Assembly: GCA_031278795.1 (NCBI GenBank)
Contig: JAITJT010000202.1
Span: forward strand, 1-8,201
Length of the DNA stretch: 8,201 nt
Direction of reading: 5' to 3'
Origin: Deltaproteobacteria bacterium
Lineage (GTDB): Bacteria > Desulfobacterota > Desulfarculia > Adiutricales > Adiutricaceae
The notes under the pieces are model-generated. The model was given only the letters and a program-made list of their open reading frames with translations. It searched no databases and had not been told where the DNA came from. Position numbers and translations under genes: made by a program. Within the stretch, counting starts at the first letter, position 1; every line of letters begins with the position of its first letter. Of this stretch, positions 1 to 6,276 are shown one piece after another.

Positions 1-60
1 GTCAACCAGCGCTGGCCGGAGATACGTAAGGCACTTATGGATCTTGATGTTTTGACCTAA
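1..60 (+). CDS. Possible C-terminal tail of an unidentified gene (partial)
   Basis: An open plus-strand frame runs in from the left edge and ends with TAA at 58-60. It gives 19 residues: VNQRWPEIRKALMDLDVLT. I do not recognise the family from so short a tail. In its favour, the first 35 bases are G+C rich like the genes in this window, composition drops right after the stop, and a plus-strand terminator-type hairpin follows at 299-321. Against it, 19 codons without a stop can arise by chance, and one minus-strand frame is also open over the same bases. If real, the gene converges on tolB. The 240-base gap between its stop and the hairpin is long for a simple 3' end. Confidence 0.4.
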   Translation, partial: VNQRWPEIRKALMDLDVLT

Positions 61-298
61 ATAGCTGGACTATTTCAGGACGTGAGCGCCTACTCTCATA
101 AAGATGCATGTGGATTCACGATTGTTGGCTTATATGCCAACAATGGAGCGCTATAACCCACGCCTTCCATCAGTTCCTTTCGTCAGAACAAAGTCTTTGA
201 AGGTATTAAGTACTGTCTATCAAATGATTTGAGGTAAGGTCCTGTAAAACCCGGGAACACGCCTGTATTTACCCTAAAAAGGGAGAGATAATGAATTT
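61..298. other. Non-coding spacer with one strong hairpin, function unknown
   Basis: I see no convincing protein gene here. Plus frame 1 has stops at 154-156, 235-237 and 289-291, about what chance predicts. A perfect 9-base-pair inverted repeat lies at 121-129 and 136-144 (ATTGTTGGC / GCCAACAAT, six-base loop). It is weakly flanked by complementary AGCGC (85-89) and GCGCT (148-152), and GGTAA (233-237) could pair with TTACC (269-273). Together with the terminator hairpin at 299-321 this could be a long structured 3' UTR or a small RNA, but I could not match it to tmRNA, RNase P RNA, SRP RNA or 6S RNA motifs. Confidence 0.3.
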
Positions 299-321
299 CC
301 AGCCTAAGATAGGCTGGTTTT
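299..321 (+). terminator. Rho-independent terminator for plus-strand transcripts
   Basis: A perfect 8-base-pair stem (CCAGCCTA at 299-306, TAGGCTGG at 310-317) with a three-base loop is followed at once by TTTT at 318-321 and then AATTT. The T-run exists only on the plus strand, so it would stop transcripts coming from the left edge, such as the possible gene ending at 60. Confidence 0.6.
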
Positions 322-325
322 AATT

Positions 326-352
326 TAAAAGGGGGCCAAAGGCCCCCTTTTA
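326..352 (-). terminator. Strong hairpin terminator, probably bidirectional, for tolB
   Basis: A perfect 12-base-pair stem spans 326-337 and 341-352 with an AAA loop. Each arm has a run of five G or C next to a run of four A or T, so both strands show a G+C-rich stem running into T residues. It lies about 160 bases beyond the tolB stop and is the best candidate for the end of the tolB transcript. On the plus strand it sits just past the hairpin at 299-321, giving two adjacent stop signals between converging units. Confidence 0.75.
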
Positions 353-409
353 CATTTTAGACTCAAATTAGAGGAAGTATCCCATTTAGCCTTTTAGCTA
401 ATCCCTTAA

Positions 410-436
410 CACTTTAATCCCTCTCCACTTTAATCC
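410..436. repeat. Short direct repeat in the tolB 3' region
   Basis: The 11-base word CACTTTAATCC occurs at 410-420 and again at 426-436, separated by five bases (CTCTC). It lies between the tolB stop and the terminator at 326-352. The rest of 361-511 is A+T-rich with no gene. The repeat looks like local slippage; no function is apparent. Confidence 0.6.
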
Positions 437-511
437 ATGTCAAATCTAGATCATATCAGCTCTTGGCTGTCTCCACCGTAGTATACAACACAAAAAAACA
501 CAGCTCTAAAC

Positions 512-1810
512 TTAGTCCAAGTCCGGCATAACCGGTGACCAGTTGGGAAGTGTCTGCGGGCCTCCAAACTCTGGAATGAGGGGCTGCTGCCTGTCGCCGT
601 TGGCGGCCATGACATAGAGCTGAGCCCTTCCACCCCGGGTGGAGTGGAACACTATCATCCTCCCGTCCGGTGAGAAGCTGGGGTGGCGGTTGAGGCCCTG
701 ACCACCGGTCAGCTGCATATAACCGGAGCCGTTGGGGGATATTACGCAGACATCCCTTTCCCTGGCCACAAAGGCTATCTTGTCGCCCTTGGGGGACCAG
801 GAGGGATCCGTGCTCTTACCACCTGGGGATACCCTAGAGCCACTTCCGCCGGAGGCGGAGGTGATGTAGATTCCGGCGGATCCTCCCTGATCCGAGACAT
901 AGGCGATCTGGGAACCGTCAGGGGAGAAGCTGGGGGAAATCTCCAGATTTCCGCCATGGGTTATGACCTGGGGGTTTCTTCCGGTGAAAAGCGCTATGTT
1001 TGTGCTGGTGCGCCCGGAGAGTCCAGCGGCTATTACGCCCTGGGGAGAGTAGTTGGGGGCGATGACCAGCTCACCGCGGTAGATGGACCTACCATCACTA
1101 ATTAGCTCCCATTTTCTGCCGCTCTTGCGTACCCAGGCCGTGCGGTTCCCGGGTCCCAAGGTGGGGTGCGAGAAGGCCCCCTCCGGAAGGTTTCCCGTCA
1201 CCGCCTCGGCGGTGTCGGCTCCCAGCTCGGTCATCATGACGCTGGAGCCGCTCACAAAGATAATCTTGGTGCCAAAGACACCGGGTTCCCCGGTGATGGC
1301 CAGAAGCACCTCATTGGTGAAGCGGTTAATAATCTGACGGGCGTCCTTCTCCGGGGCGGAGTAGCGTTTGGCTAGCTTTTGGGAACCCGTGGCCACGTCA
1401 TAGAGCCTTAGCTCCATGGTGACCTTACCCCTAGCTAGCTCGGCCGCGCCCTTGATGACGAAATTAGCCCCTATCTGCGCCCAGGGGGCGTAGTCCATGG
1501 GGGTCTCGGGAAAGAGTCCGGCCCGGGGGTCACTCTCCAGGGAGGCCCTAGGATCGAGTAGCTGGAAGTAGCCGGTCATGTCCAGATTGGCGCCCAGCCT
1601 GCGGGGGTACCTGGTGAGCCCGTCGCCCGGGAGCGTTCCCTTGAGGGGCTGGAAGTCGGGGATCGCTATGTTGAAACGGTTGAATACCCCGCTTAGATCC
1701 ACCGGTATGAGGACAGAGGGATCTTGGTACTCCAGCCCTGTCTGGGCCCTAAGCGCGCTTGAAACGAAGAGCAGGATCATAGCGAGGGCAAGTGAAAAAC
1801 GCCTTGGCAT
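512..1810 (-). CDS. tolB: Tol-Pal system periplasmic beta-propeller protein TolB
   Basis: TolB is a periplasmic protein that binds Pal and TolA and helps keep the outer membrane intact and constricted at division. This 432-residue protein matches the usual family size. Residues 1-22 form a signal peptide (MPRR, hydrophobic stretch LALAMILLFVSSA, likely cleavage after LRA). Residues about 25-175 are the alpha/beta domain (IPDF, YFQLLDP, KGAAELARGKV, LYDVATG). From about 180 a beta-propeller follows, with PD40-type repeats: SFSPDGSQIAYVSD near 294, SWSPKGDKIAFV near 337, SFSPDGRMIVFHS near 378, and a last NWSP at 423. The start at 1810 was chosen over an in-frame ATG at 1831 because GGAGG lies six bases upstream and the signal peptide begins there. 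No tolQ, tolR, tolA or pal is in the window, although tolB often sits with them. It probably forms its own transcript. Confidence 0.95.
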   Translation of the reverse strand: MPRRFSLALAMILLFVSSALRAQTGLEYQDPSVLIPVDLSGVFNRFNIAIPDFQPLKGTLPGDGLTRYPRRLGANLDMTGYFQLLDPRASLESDPRAGLFPETPMDYAPWAQIGANFVIKGAAELARGKVTMELRLYDVATGSQKLAKRYSAPEKDARQIINRFTNEVLLAITGEPGVFGTKIIFVSGSSVMMTELGADTAEAVTGNLPEGAFSHPTLGPGNRTAWVRKSGRKWELISDGRSIYRGELVIAPNYSPQGVIAAGLSGRTSTNIALFTGRNPQVITHGGNLEISPSFSPDGSQIAYVSDQGGSAGIYITSASGGSGSRVSPGGKSTDPSWSPKGDKIAFVARERDVCVISPNGSGYMQLTGGQGLNRHPSFSPDGRMIVFHSTRGGRAQLYVMAANGDRQQPLIPEFGGPQTLPNWSPVMPDLD

Positions 1811-1816
1811 TGAGTT

Positions 1817-1821
1817 CCTCC
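1817..1821 (-). promoter_or_regulatory. tolB ribosome binding site
   Basis: On the minus strand GGAGG, within AGGGAGGAA, ends six bases before the ATG at 1810-1808. This strong Shine-Dalgarno sequence decides the tolB start; the in-frame ATG 21 bases further upstream would place the SD inside the coding region. Confidence 0.8.
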
Positions 1822-2060
1822 CTAAACACAAAGAAAAAAAATGGAAACAAGCATTTTCCTTAATCCTTAGGCTTCCATATAATTAGAATACGGAAAAGAA
1901 TGCGTAAGCGGTAAAAAAAGTGGAAAAGGAAAATGGAAAGAACAGTATAAATGATAATGGACAAGACAAAGGAAAAATGATTAATGGAAAGTATATATAG
2001 GAAAAATAGAAAAAGAAAATATTAATCCTTATAAGCCTCTGTTTTCAAGGGCATTAAAGA
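1822..2060. other. A+T-rich, purine-skewed tolB leader region
   Basis: There is no gene here. The plus strand is unusually purine-rich: in 1913-1991 about 80% of bases are A or G, with repeated GGAAAA and TGGAAA words, so a minus-strand leader RNA of tolB would be rich in U and C. A TATACT word on the minus strand (1944-1949) could be a -10 element, but I found no good -35 partner, so no promoter is claimed. G+C falls to 13 of 60 bases at 1981-2040. Confidence 0.5.
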
Positions 2061-2181
2061 GATTCACCAAGATTCATATTTACCAAGAGTCAATTTCACC
2101 TAAATTTTCAAATTCACCAAGAGCCAATTTCACCTAAATTTTCAAATTCACCAAGATTCAATTTCACCAAGAGTCAAAAAC
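2061..2181. repeat. Degenerate tandem repeat array, 34-bp unit made of 16 + 18 bases
   Basis: The word CCAAGA starts at 2067, 2083, 2117, 2151 and 2167, with spacings of 16, 34, 34 and 16. The copies at 2083-2116 and 2117-2150 are 34 bases each and differ at one position. Each consists of a 16-base half (CCAAGAGTCAATTTCA type) and an 18-base half (CCTAAATTTTCAAATTCA). Outer copies are only the 16-base half. The two halves share a TCA-ending, A+T-rich pattern, so the 34-mer may itself be an old duplication. It lies in the bamA-tolB spacer, beyond the bamA terminator in the direction of transcription. Copies touch each other without unique spacers, which rules out CRISPR. Confidence 0.8.
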
Positions 2182-2183
2182 AA

Positions 2184-2236
2184 TCTTAAGTCTTAGGTCT
2201 TAAACAAGTGAGTCTAGAAGTGAGTCTAGAAGTGAA
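2184..2236. repeat. Two adjacent short tandem repeats (7-bp x3, 12-bp x2)
   Basis: A heptamer occurs three times without a gap: TCTTAAG at 2184-2190, TCTTAGG at 2191-2197 and TCTTAAA at 2198-2204. Close by, the 12-base unit GTGAGTCTAGAA occurs perfectly twice at 2208-2219 and 2220-2231, with a partial third start (GTGAA) at 2232-2236. Together with the array just to the left they form a run of simple duplications across about 175 bases of non-coding DNA. Confidence 0.75.
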
Positions 2237-2316
2237 ATTTCACAACATGTGCTTAACCCCATGGACAATCTAAATGTAGATTCCCTAAAGTACTAATATT
2301 TAAGGGATTCCAGAAA

Positions 2317-2341
2317 AGTGTTAGGCCAAAGGCCTAACACT
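2317..2341 (-). terminator. Rho-independent terminator of bamA
   Basis: A perfect 11-base-pair stem spans 2317-2327 and 2331-2341 with a three-base loop (arms GTGTTAGGCC and GGCCTAACAC plus an A-T pair). On the minus strand it is followed by TTTTC. It starts 14 bases beyond the bamA stop codon, so bamA is expected to end its transcript here rather than read into tolB. Confidence 0.85.
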
Positions 2342-2354
2342 CTCCGGTTTTCCA

Positions 2355-5030
2355 CTAGAACATAGCGCCCATGGTGAACTCCCAGCGCCCGGCGGGTTCG
2401 CCCGGGTCTGGATCCATGGCCTTGCCGTATTCAATGCGGAGCGGGCCCATGGGTGAGAGGTAGCGCAGGCCGCCGCCGTAGCTGCGTTTGAGGTTTCCGA
2501 ACTGGTAGTCCTCTTCCTGGGTCCAGACATTACCCATGTCATAGAAGAGCACAGCGTAGAGTCCGGAGTTTTGGATGATGGGGAAGGTGAACTCGATGTT
2601 GGCGTAGGCCTGTTTCTCACCGCCGATGGTCTCACCGGTTAGGGGATCCTTGGGGGAGATGCCGTACCAGTCGTAGCCGCGCACCGAGTTGATGCCGCCT
2701 AGGAAGAACTTCTCATAGACGGGAAGGCCGTTTATTTTACCTTCCTTGAGGAGTCCAATCTCCGCGTGCCCCATCAAGGCCGCGCCCTTCCAGAAGGGCA
2801 CGGGTATCCACTTGGCGGCCTCCAGCTCATAGCGGCTAAAGGAGGTCTCGCCGCCTAGGAGGCCCGTGGCGATGGAGTAGCTTATCCTGGCGGTGGAGCC
2901 GTCGGTGGGCTGGAAGAAGTGGTTCCTGGTGTCGCGGCTGAGCCTTACCGAGAATATGCTGTTCACGGACTGGCCCATCATGGAGCGCAGGTACTGGGAG
3001 CTGTACATGGAGACCTCGGATATGTCCACGTCCTCCCAGGTGAAGCTGCCGGATATGTAGAAGCGCTCAAAGAGCGGATAGCCCGCCCTGATGGCGAAAC
3101 CCGTGGTGTTCTTGTCGTAGTAGTCGTATTGGTAATAGGTCTTGAATATGTCAAAACCCAAGAGCAAAGGCATGTCACCCACCCAGGGGTCAGTGAATGA
3201 TAGATCAAAGAGCCTATACTCGCCGCCTATGTTGGCTTGTAAGGATATACGCCTACCGTAGCCAAAGAGGTTATCCTGGGAGACGCTAACGGTTCCGTAG
3301 ATGCTGGAGTAGTTGCTGTAACCAGCTCCAATCTGGAAGGATCCTGTGGGACGCTCTTTGACGGTGACTCGTAGGTCCACCAGGTTAACCTGGTCCACGT
3401 TGGAGGGGCTGGGCTCTATGGTCACCTCATCAAAATAGGAGCTGCGCATGAGGTTGTTCTGGGACGAGATGAGCTTACTCTCGGAGGTTAGATCGCCTTC
3501 GGCCACCTCCAATTGCCTTCTGATGACCTTGTCTCTAGTCTTTTGATTACCCACTATGGTTATGCGGTTGAAATATACCAGATTCCTAGGCTCCACCACG
3601 AAGCTAACGTCCAAGATGTCCGAGCCCTCGCTCTGCGGCTGGAAGTCCACGCCCACGTCCGCGTGGTAGTAGCCCTTGTCCTTGTAGTAGGTGACGAGCT
3701 TGGTCTGATCCGCCATGATGATGTCCCTGGAGACCCATTTCTCACCCCGGATGTCTAGGGGCTTTAGCATCTTCTTGAGGTCGTCACCTTCCTGGATGTC
3801 GCCGGTTATGGTGACATTACCCACCTGGAAGCGCTGGCCCTCCACTATGGGGAAGATGAGGTCGTATCCCGCCCCTTTCTCGGCCTTGATGACCGCGGGT
3901 TCCCCAATCCTCGCCTGGAGGAAGCCGTTATTTTGGTAGAAGGCTAGGAGCAGTTGGCTATCATTGGCGAGCTTGTCTTGCTCCAGCTTACCCCTACCCG
4001 TTATGAAGGAGAAACCGCCCCTGGTCTTACTCTCAATCACCCCTTTCAGTTTAAAGTCGCTAAAGTGCTCGTTTCCCTCGAACTCTATGTAGCGGATAAA
4101 GGTCTTACCGCCCTCGTCTATGTGGAAGACCAGCCTCGCCCTATTCTCCGGGCCCTGTTCCAAATCGTAGGTGACCGCGGCGTTGGAGTAGCCTTTGGAG
4201 GCGTAGAAGCGGGTGATGTTACCCACCGCCATCATGAGCCTATCATCCGAGGCCACGTCCATGAGCTTAAGGCCCACTATCTCGTTTAGGTCGTCGTCGT
4301 CGTACTCCTCGTTTCCTTGGTAGACGATCTGGCCTATCTGGGACCTCTCCGTCACGATGAACCTAACGGCCTTACCGCCGGCCACGTCGTCCGTCTCCAC
4401 GTGGATGTTGTCGAAATAGCCAAGCGAGAAGAGCCGCCTTATGTCCGTGGCCACCTTGGCCTCGCTGTAGGTGCCGCCCTGCCTGGTGCGCAGGTTGTTG
4501 AGTAAGCTATCTAGGTTGGCCCTACCGGATCCCGAGATGGAGACGCTCACTATCCTGGGGCCAGTGCCGTAGAGGTGGTCCGTCGAGAGGATGACCACGT
4601 TGTCCGCGTAGGGGGAGAGATCCTGGGAGGAGGGCGCCACGATGTCAATGCGCCTGGATGATGTCCCGGAGGGGTGGAGGGCCAGTAACTGGCCCGAGAG
4701 CGTAAAGCTCTCACCGGAGCTGGTGAGCGTGGGCACAAAGAGGTAGTCGGCCCCCAGCTGCCTGGCATCGGCCATGACCGCCGCCTGGGTGGCGGAGAGC
4801 GACTGGGTGCCCAAGGTGAGCGGGATGAAGCCCTGGGTGGAAAAGGATCGGGTGGTCACTTCCATGAGGCCCTGGGCCATGTTGTTGAGCTGCTCCAGCT
4901 TCACGCTCGATGCCCCCACAATGCTGTAGGGCATTATGGCCACCTTCAGGCCCTCCTGCGCCAGGAGGCCTTCCGCGTGGACCATGCTCATAATTAGGGT
5001 AAAAAACAGGGCGAAAAGTTTTTTGGACAT
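2355..5030 (-). CDS. bamA: Outer membrane protein assembly factor BamA with extra N-terminal domain
   Basis: BamA (Omp85 family) folds and inserts beta-barrel proteins into the outer membrane. This protein has 891 residues, longer than the roughly 800 of the E. coli type. Residues 1-20 or so are a signal peptide (MSKK, then hydrophobic LFALFFTLIMSMV). Residues about 27-155 form an additional alpha/beta domain (LKVAIMPYSIV, ARQLGADYLFVPTL). Five POTRA domains follow at about 159-229, 231-306, 310-397, 400-480 and 486-558, with hallmark helix ends FYASKGY (275), FYQNNGF (364) and YYKDKGYY (448). The barrel runs from about 561 to 891 and contains the conserved loop-6 VRGY motif (783-786) and a C-terminal phenylalanine. 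The start at 5030 has a GGAG six bases upstream; a more upstream in-frame ATG at 5105 overlaps the predicted promoter. It is flanked by its own promoter and terminator. Confidence 0.96.
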   Translation of the reverse strand: MSKKLFALFFTLIMSMVHAEGLLAQEGLKVAIMPYSIVGASSVKLEQLNNMAQGLMEVTTRSFSTQGFIPLTLGTQSLSATQAAVMADARQLGADYLFVPTLTSSGESFTLSGQLLALHPSGTSSRRIDIVAPSSQDLSPYADNVVILSTDHLYGTGPRIVSVSISGSGRANLDSLLNNLRTRQGGTYSEAKVATDIRRLFSLGYFDNIHVETDDVAGGKAVRFIVTERSQIGQIVYQGNEEYDDDDLNEIVGLKLMDVASDDRLMMAVGNITRFYASKGYSNAAVTYDLEQGPENRARLVFHIDEGGKTFIRYIEFEGNEHFSDFKLKGVIESKTRGGFSFITGRGKLEQDKLANDSQLLLAFYQNNGFLQARIGEPAVIKAEKGAGYDLIFPIVEGQRFQVGNVTITGDIQEGDDLKKMLKPLDIRGEKWVSRDIIMADQTKLVTYYKDKGYYHADVGVDFQPQSEGSDILDVSFVVEPRNLVYFNRITIVGNQKTRDKVIRRQLEVAEGDLTSESKLISSQNNLMRSSYFDEVTIEPSPSNVDQVNLVDLRVTVKERPTGSFQIGAGYSNYSSIYGTVSVSQDNLFGYGRRISLQANIGGEYRLFDLSFTDPWVGDMPLLLGFDIFKTYYQYDYYDKNTTGFAIRAGYPLFERFYISGSFTWEDVDISEVSMYSSQYLRSMMGQSVNSIFSVRLSRDTRNHFFQPTDGSTARISYSIATGLLGGETSFSRYELEAAKWIPVPFWKGAALMGHAEIGLLKEGKINGLPVYEKFFLGGINSVRGYDWYGISPKDPLTGETIGGEKQAYANIEFTFPIIQNSGLYAVLFYDMGNVWTQEEDYQFGNLKRSYGGGLRYLSPMGPLRIEYGKAMDPDPGEPAGRWEFTMGAMF

Positions 5031-5036
5031 CTGTGT

Positions 5037-5041
5037 CTCCA
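5037..5041 (-). promoter_or_regulatory. bamA ribosome binding site
   Basis: On the minus strand TGGAG ends six bases before the ATG at 5030-5028. With the signal peptide beginning at that ATG, this fixes the bamA start. Confidence 0.7.
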
Positions 5042-5075
5042 GGGGTGGTATTAATCCTTGGACTTTTTTTGTACT

Positions 5076-5105
5076 TTTATAATATTTTGCGCGTCTAACT
5101 TTCAA
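5076..5105 (-). promoter_or_regulatory. Sigma-70-like promoter of bamA
   Basis: On the minus strand TTGAAA (5105-5100) is followed after 18 bases by TATAAA (5081-5076); a TTATAA reading gives 17 bases. Both hexamers are five of six matches to the consensus. Transcription would begin near 5069, giving a leader of about 40 bases before the ATG at 5030. The candidate lies in A+T-rich DNA, where chance matches are common, but position and spacing are right. Confidence 0.6.
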
Positions 5106-5415
5106 TTTATTTTTCGGCCACTAAAGAATTTTTTTAGCTCTAAATGGCTTTCCATGGGCTAAGAAGCTTTTGGTATTCTTTCTTGCATGTTAATTGTTAT
5201 CTAAAAAGGCCGCTTGTGCGGGGCTTTTGGGGTTTAAGTTTTTTTTGGCCTCTTGGTAATACCCTTTATCCATGAAAATCTTCAAATAGGCAAACACCAA
5301 AAAAAGATCCAAAAAAAAGCTAAAAACGAAATTAATGCTTGGGATAAATAGTTACTTCCCAGAAAATTATTTTTCTAAAAAAGAAAGCCAAGATCTCCCC
5401 ACAAAAGGCACCTTA
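5106..5415. other. A+T-rich spacer between lolD and bamA
   Basis: There is no gene here. It is rich in homopolymer runs of A and T (for example at 5240-5246 and 5311-5318). It contains one candidate terminator (5204-5228, listed separately) and a weak all-A/T hairpin at 5361-5376 on the lolD side. I found no tRNA or other RNA gene. Confidence 0.5.
5204..5228 (-). terminator. Possible lolD terminator
   Basis: An interrupted stem pairs 5204-5208 (AAAAG) with 5224-5228 (CTTTT) and 5210-5213 (CCGC) with 5218-5221 (GCGG), with a small internal loop and a TTGT loop. On the minus strand it ends in CTTTTTAG. It is about 190 bases beyond the lolD stop, far for a terminator, but is the best hairpin with a T-run in this spacer. 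Confidence 0.4.
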
Positions 5416-6276
5416 TCAGCCTTCCATGGGGCTAAGTTTTCCGTTACTAAGGGTGAGCCGGGTGTCCATTAGCTTGGAGAGCTCGGCGTTGTGGGTGACC
5501 ACCACGGCGGAGAGGGATTTTTCGTGCACCAGCTCCAAGATGAGCTTGTTCACCATCTCGGCGTTCTTACCGTCTAGGTTTCCGGTGGGCTCATCGGCTA
5601 GGAGGATGGTGGGCTCCATGATTATGGCCCTCGCCAGCGCCACCCGCTGCTGCTCGCCTCCGGAGAGGATTCCCGGGCGGTGCTTGAGCCTTAACGAGAG
5701 CCCCACCCTAGCTAGTATGGGTTCAGCGCGGGACGCGGCCTCCTCGGCTTTCACTCCTGAGATCATGAGAGGCATAGCCACGTTCTCCAGGGCCGTGAAC
5801 TCCGGAAGCAGGTGGTGGTACTGGAACACGAAGCCAATCTCCTTCATCCTCCAGTGGGCGAGTTCCGGCTCGCTTAGGTTGAAGATGGACTCCCCCCGGG
5901 AGTAGACCCCTCCCGAGGTGGGCCTGTCCAGCCCGCCCAGGATGTAGAGAAGGGTGGACTTACCGCTGCCCGAGGCCCCTAGGATGGCGATGGAGCGCCC
6001 TCTCTCCACTCTTAGATCCAAGGAACTGAGGATAACCAGCTCCTCGAGGCCGCTCATGAAGCTCTTCCCCAGACCCTTGGCCTCCAGAACCGTCCGGTCC
6101 GAGGCGCTCTCCGGCTTGGAGCTCTCAGTTGGGGCACTCTTGCCAAGGGATCCCTTACCCGACCCCGCGGCCGCCCCTAAGGCCTGGCGCGTTTTCCAAA
6201 GGGGAAGGCAGGTAGTCGCCATCGTCCCCTGGGGAGGGTAAGAGGATAGCTCCGGATTATTGTAGAGAGTTGGCAT
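5416..6276 (-). CDS. lolD: Lipoprotein-releasing system ATP-binding protein LolD, with N-terminal extension
   Basis: LolD is the cytoplasmic ATPase that powers release of lipoproteins from the inner membrane by LolC/LolE. Numbered from the ATG at 6276 (286 residues), the ABC core starts at about residue 63. It has Walker A GASGSGKS (100-107), the Q-loop in FQYHHLLPEFTALENV (Q152), the signature LSGGEQQRVALARA (204-217), Walker B ILLADEPTGNLD (224-235) and the H-loop VVVTHN (H262). The Q-loop stretch is very LolD-like. All catalytic motifs are intact. Typical LolD is about 225-235 residues; here 45-62 extra N-terminal residues are rich in Ala, Gly, Ser, Lys and Pro. The start is uncertain: the ATG at 6276 has a poorly placed GGGA about 13 bases upstream, and an ATG at 6222 (268 residues) has GGGG only three bases upstream. 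No ATG, GTG or TTG lies between 6222 and the core, so at least 44 extra residues seem real. Confidence 0.93.
   Translation of the reverse strand: MPTLYNNPELSSYPPQGTMATTCLPLWKTRQALGAAAGSGKGSLGKSAPTESSKPESASDRTVLEAKGLGKSFMSGLEELVILSSLDLRVERGRSIAILGASGSGKSTLLYILGGLDRPTSGGVYSRGESIFNLSEPELAHWRMKEIGFVFQYHHLLPEFTALENVAMPLMISGVKAEEAASRAEPILARVGLSLRLKHRPGILSGGEQQRVALARAIIMEPTILLADEPTGNLDGKNAEMVNKLILELVHEKSLSAVVVTHNAELSKLMDTRLTLSNGKLSPMEG

Noticed and set aside
61..156. Plus frame 1 continues open after the stop at 58-60 and encodes a DACGF-like stretch faintly recalling class II glutamine amidotransferases
   Set aside because: There is no start codon context, the stretch is only 31 codons long, stops follow at chance frequency, and the key N-terminal cysteine arrangement is not met. 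It is most likely coincidence.
61..321. A known structured RNA (6S, tmRNA, RNase P or SRP RNA)
   Set aside because: None of the sequence motifs I know for these RNAs is present, and the end-to-end pairing is weak.
683..1105. Plus-strand glycine-rich frame of 140 codons, and other plus-strand frames inside tolB, bamA, lolD and lolC/E
   Set aside because: They are antisense shadows of clear genes, with no Shine-Dalgarno sequence and no recognisable protein features.
1811..1831. tolB starting at the in-frame ATG at 1831
   Set aside because: It would put the strong GGAGG inside the gene and add seven residues before the signal peptide; the ATG at 1810 fits better.
2061..2236. CRISPR array
   Set aside because: The repeat copies are directly adjacent, degenerate and of mixed length, with no unique spacers and no cas genes.
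6136..6159. A second P-loop-like pattern (GKGSLGKS) in the LolD extension
   Set aside because: It fits the loose GxxxxGKS pattern but lies in low-complexity sequence with no preceding strand or following helix. The real Walker A is at residues 100-107.
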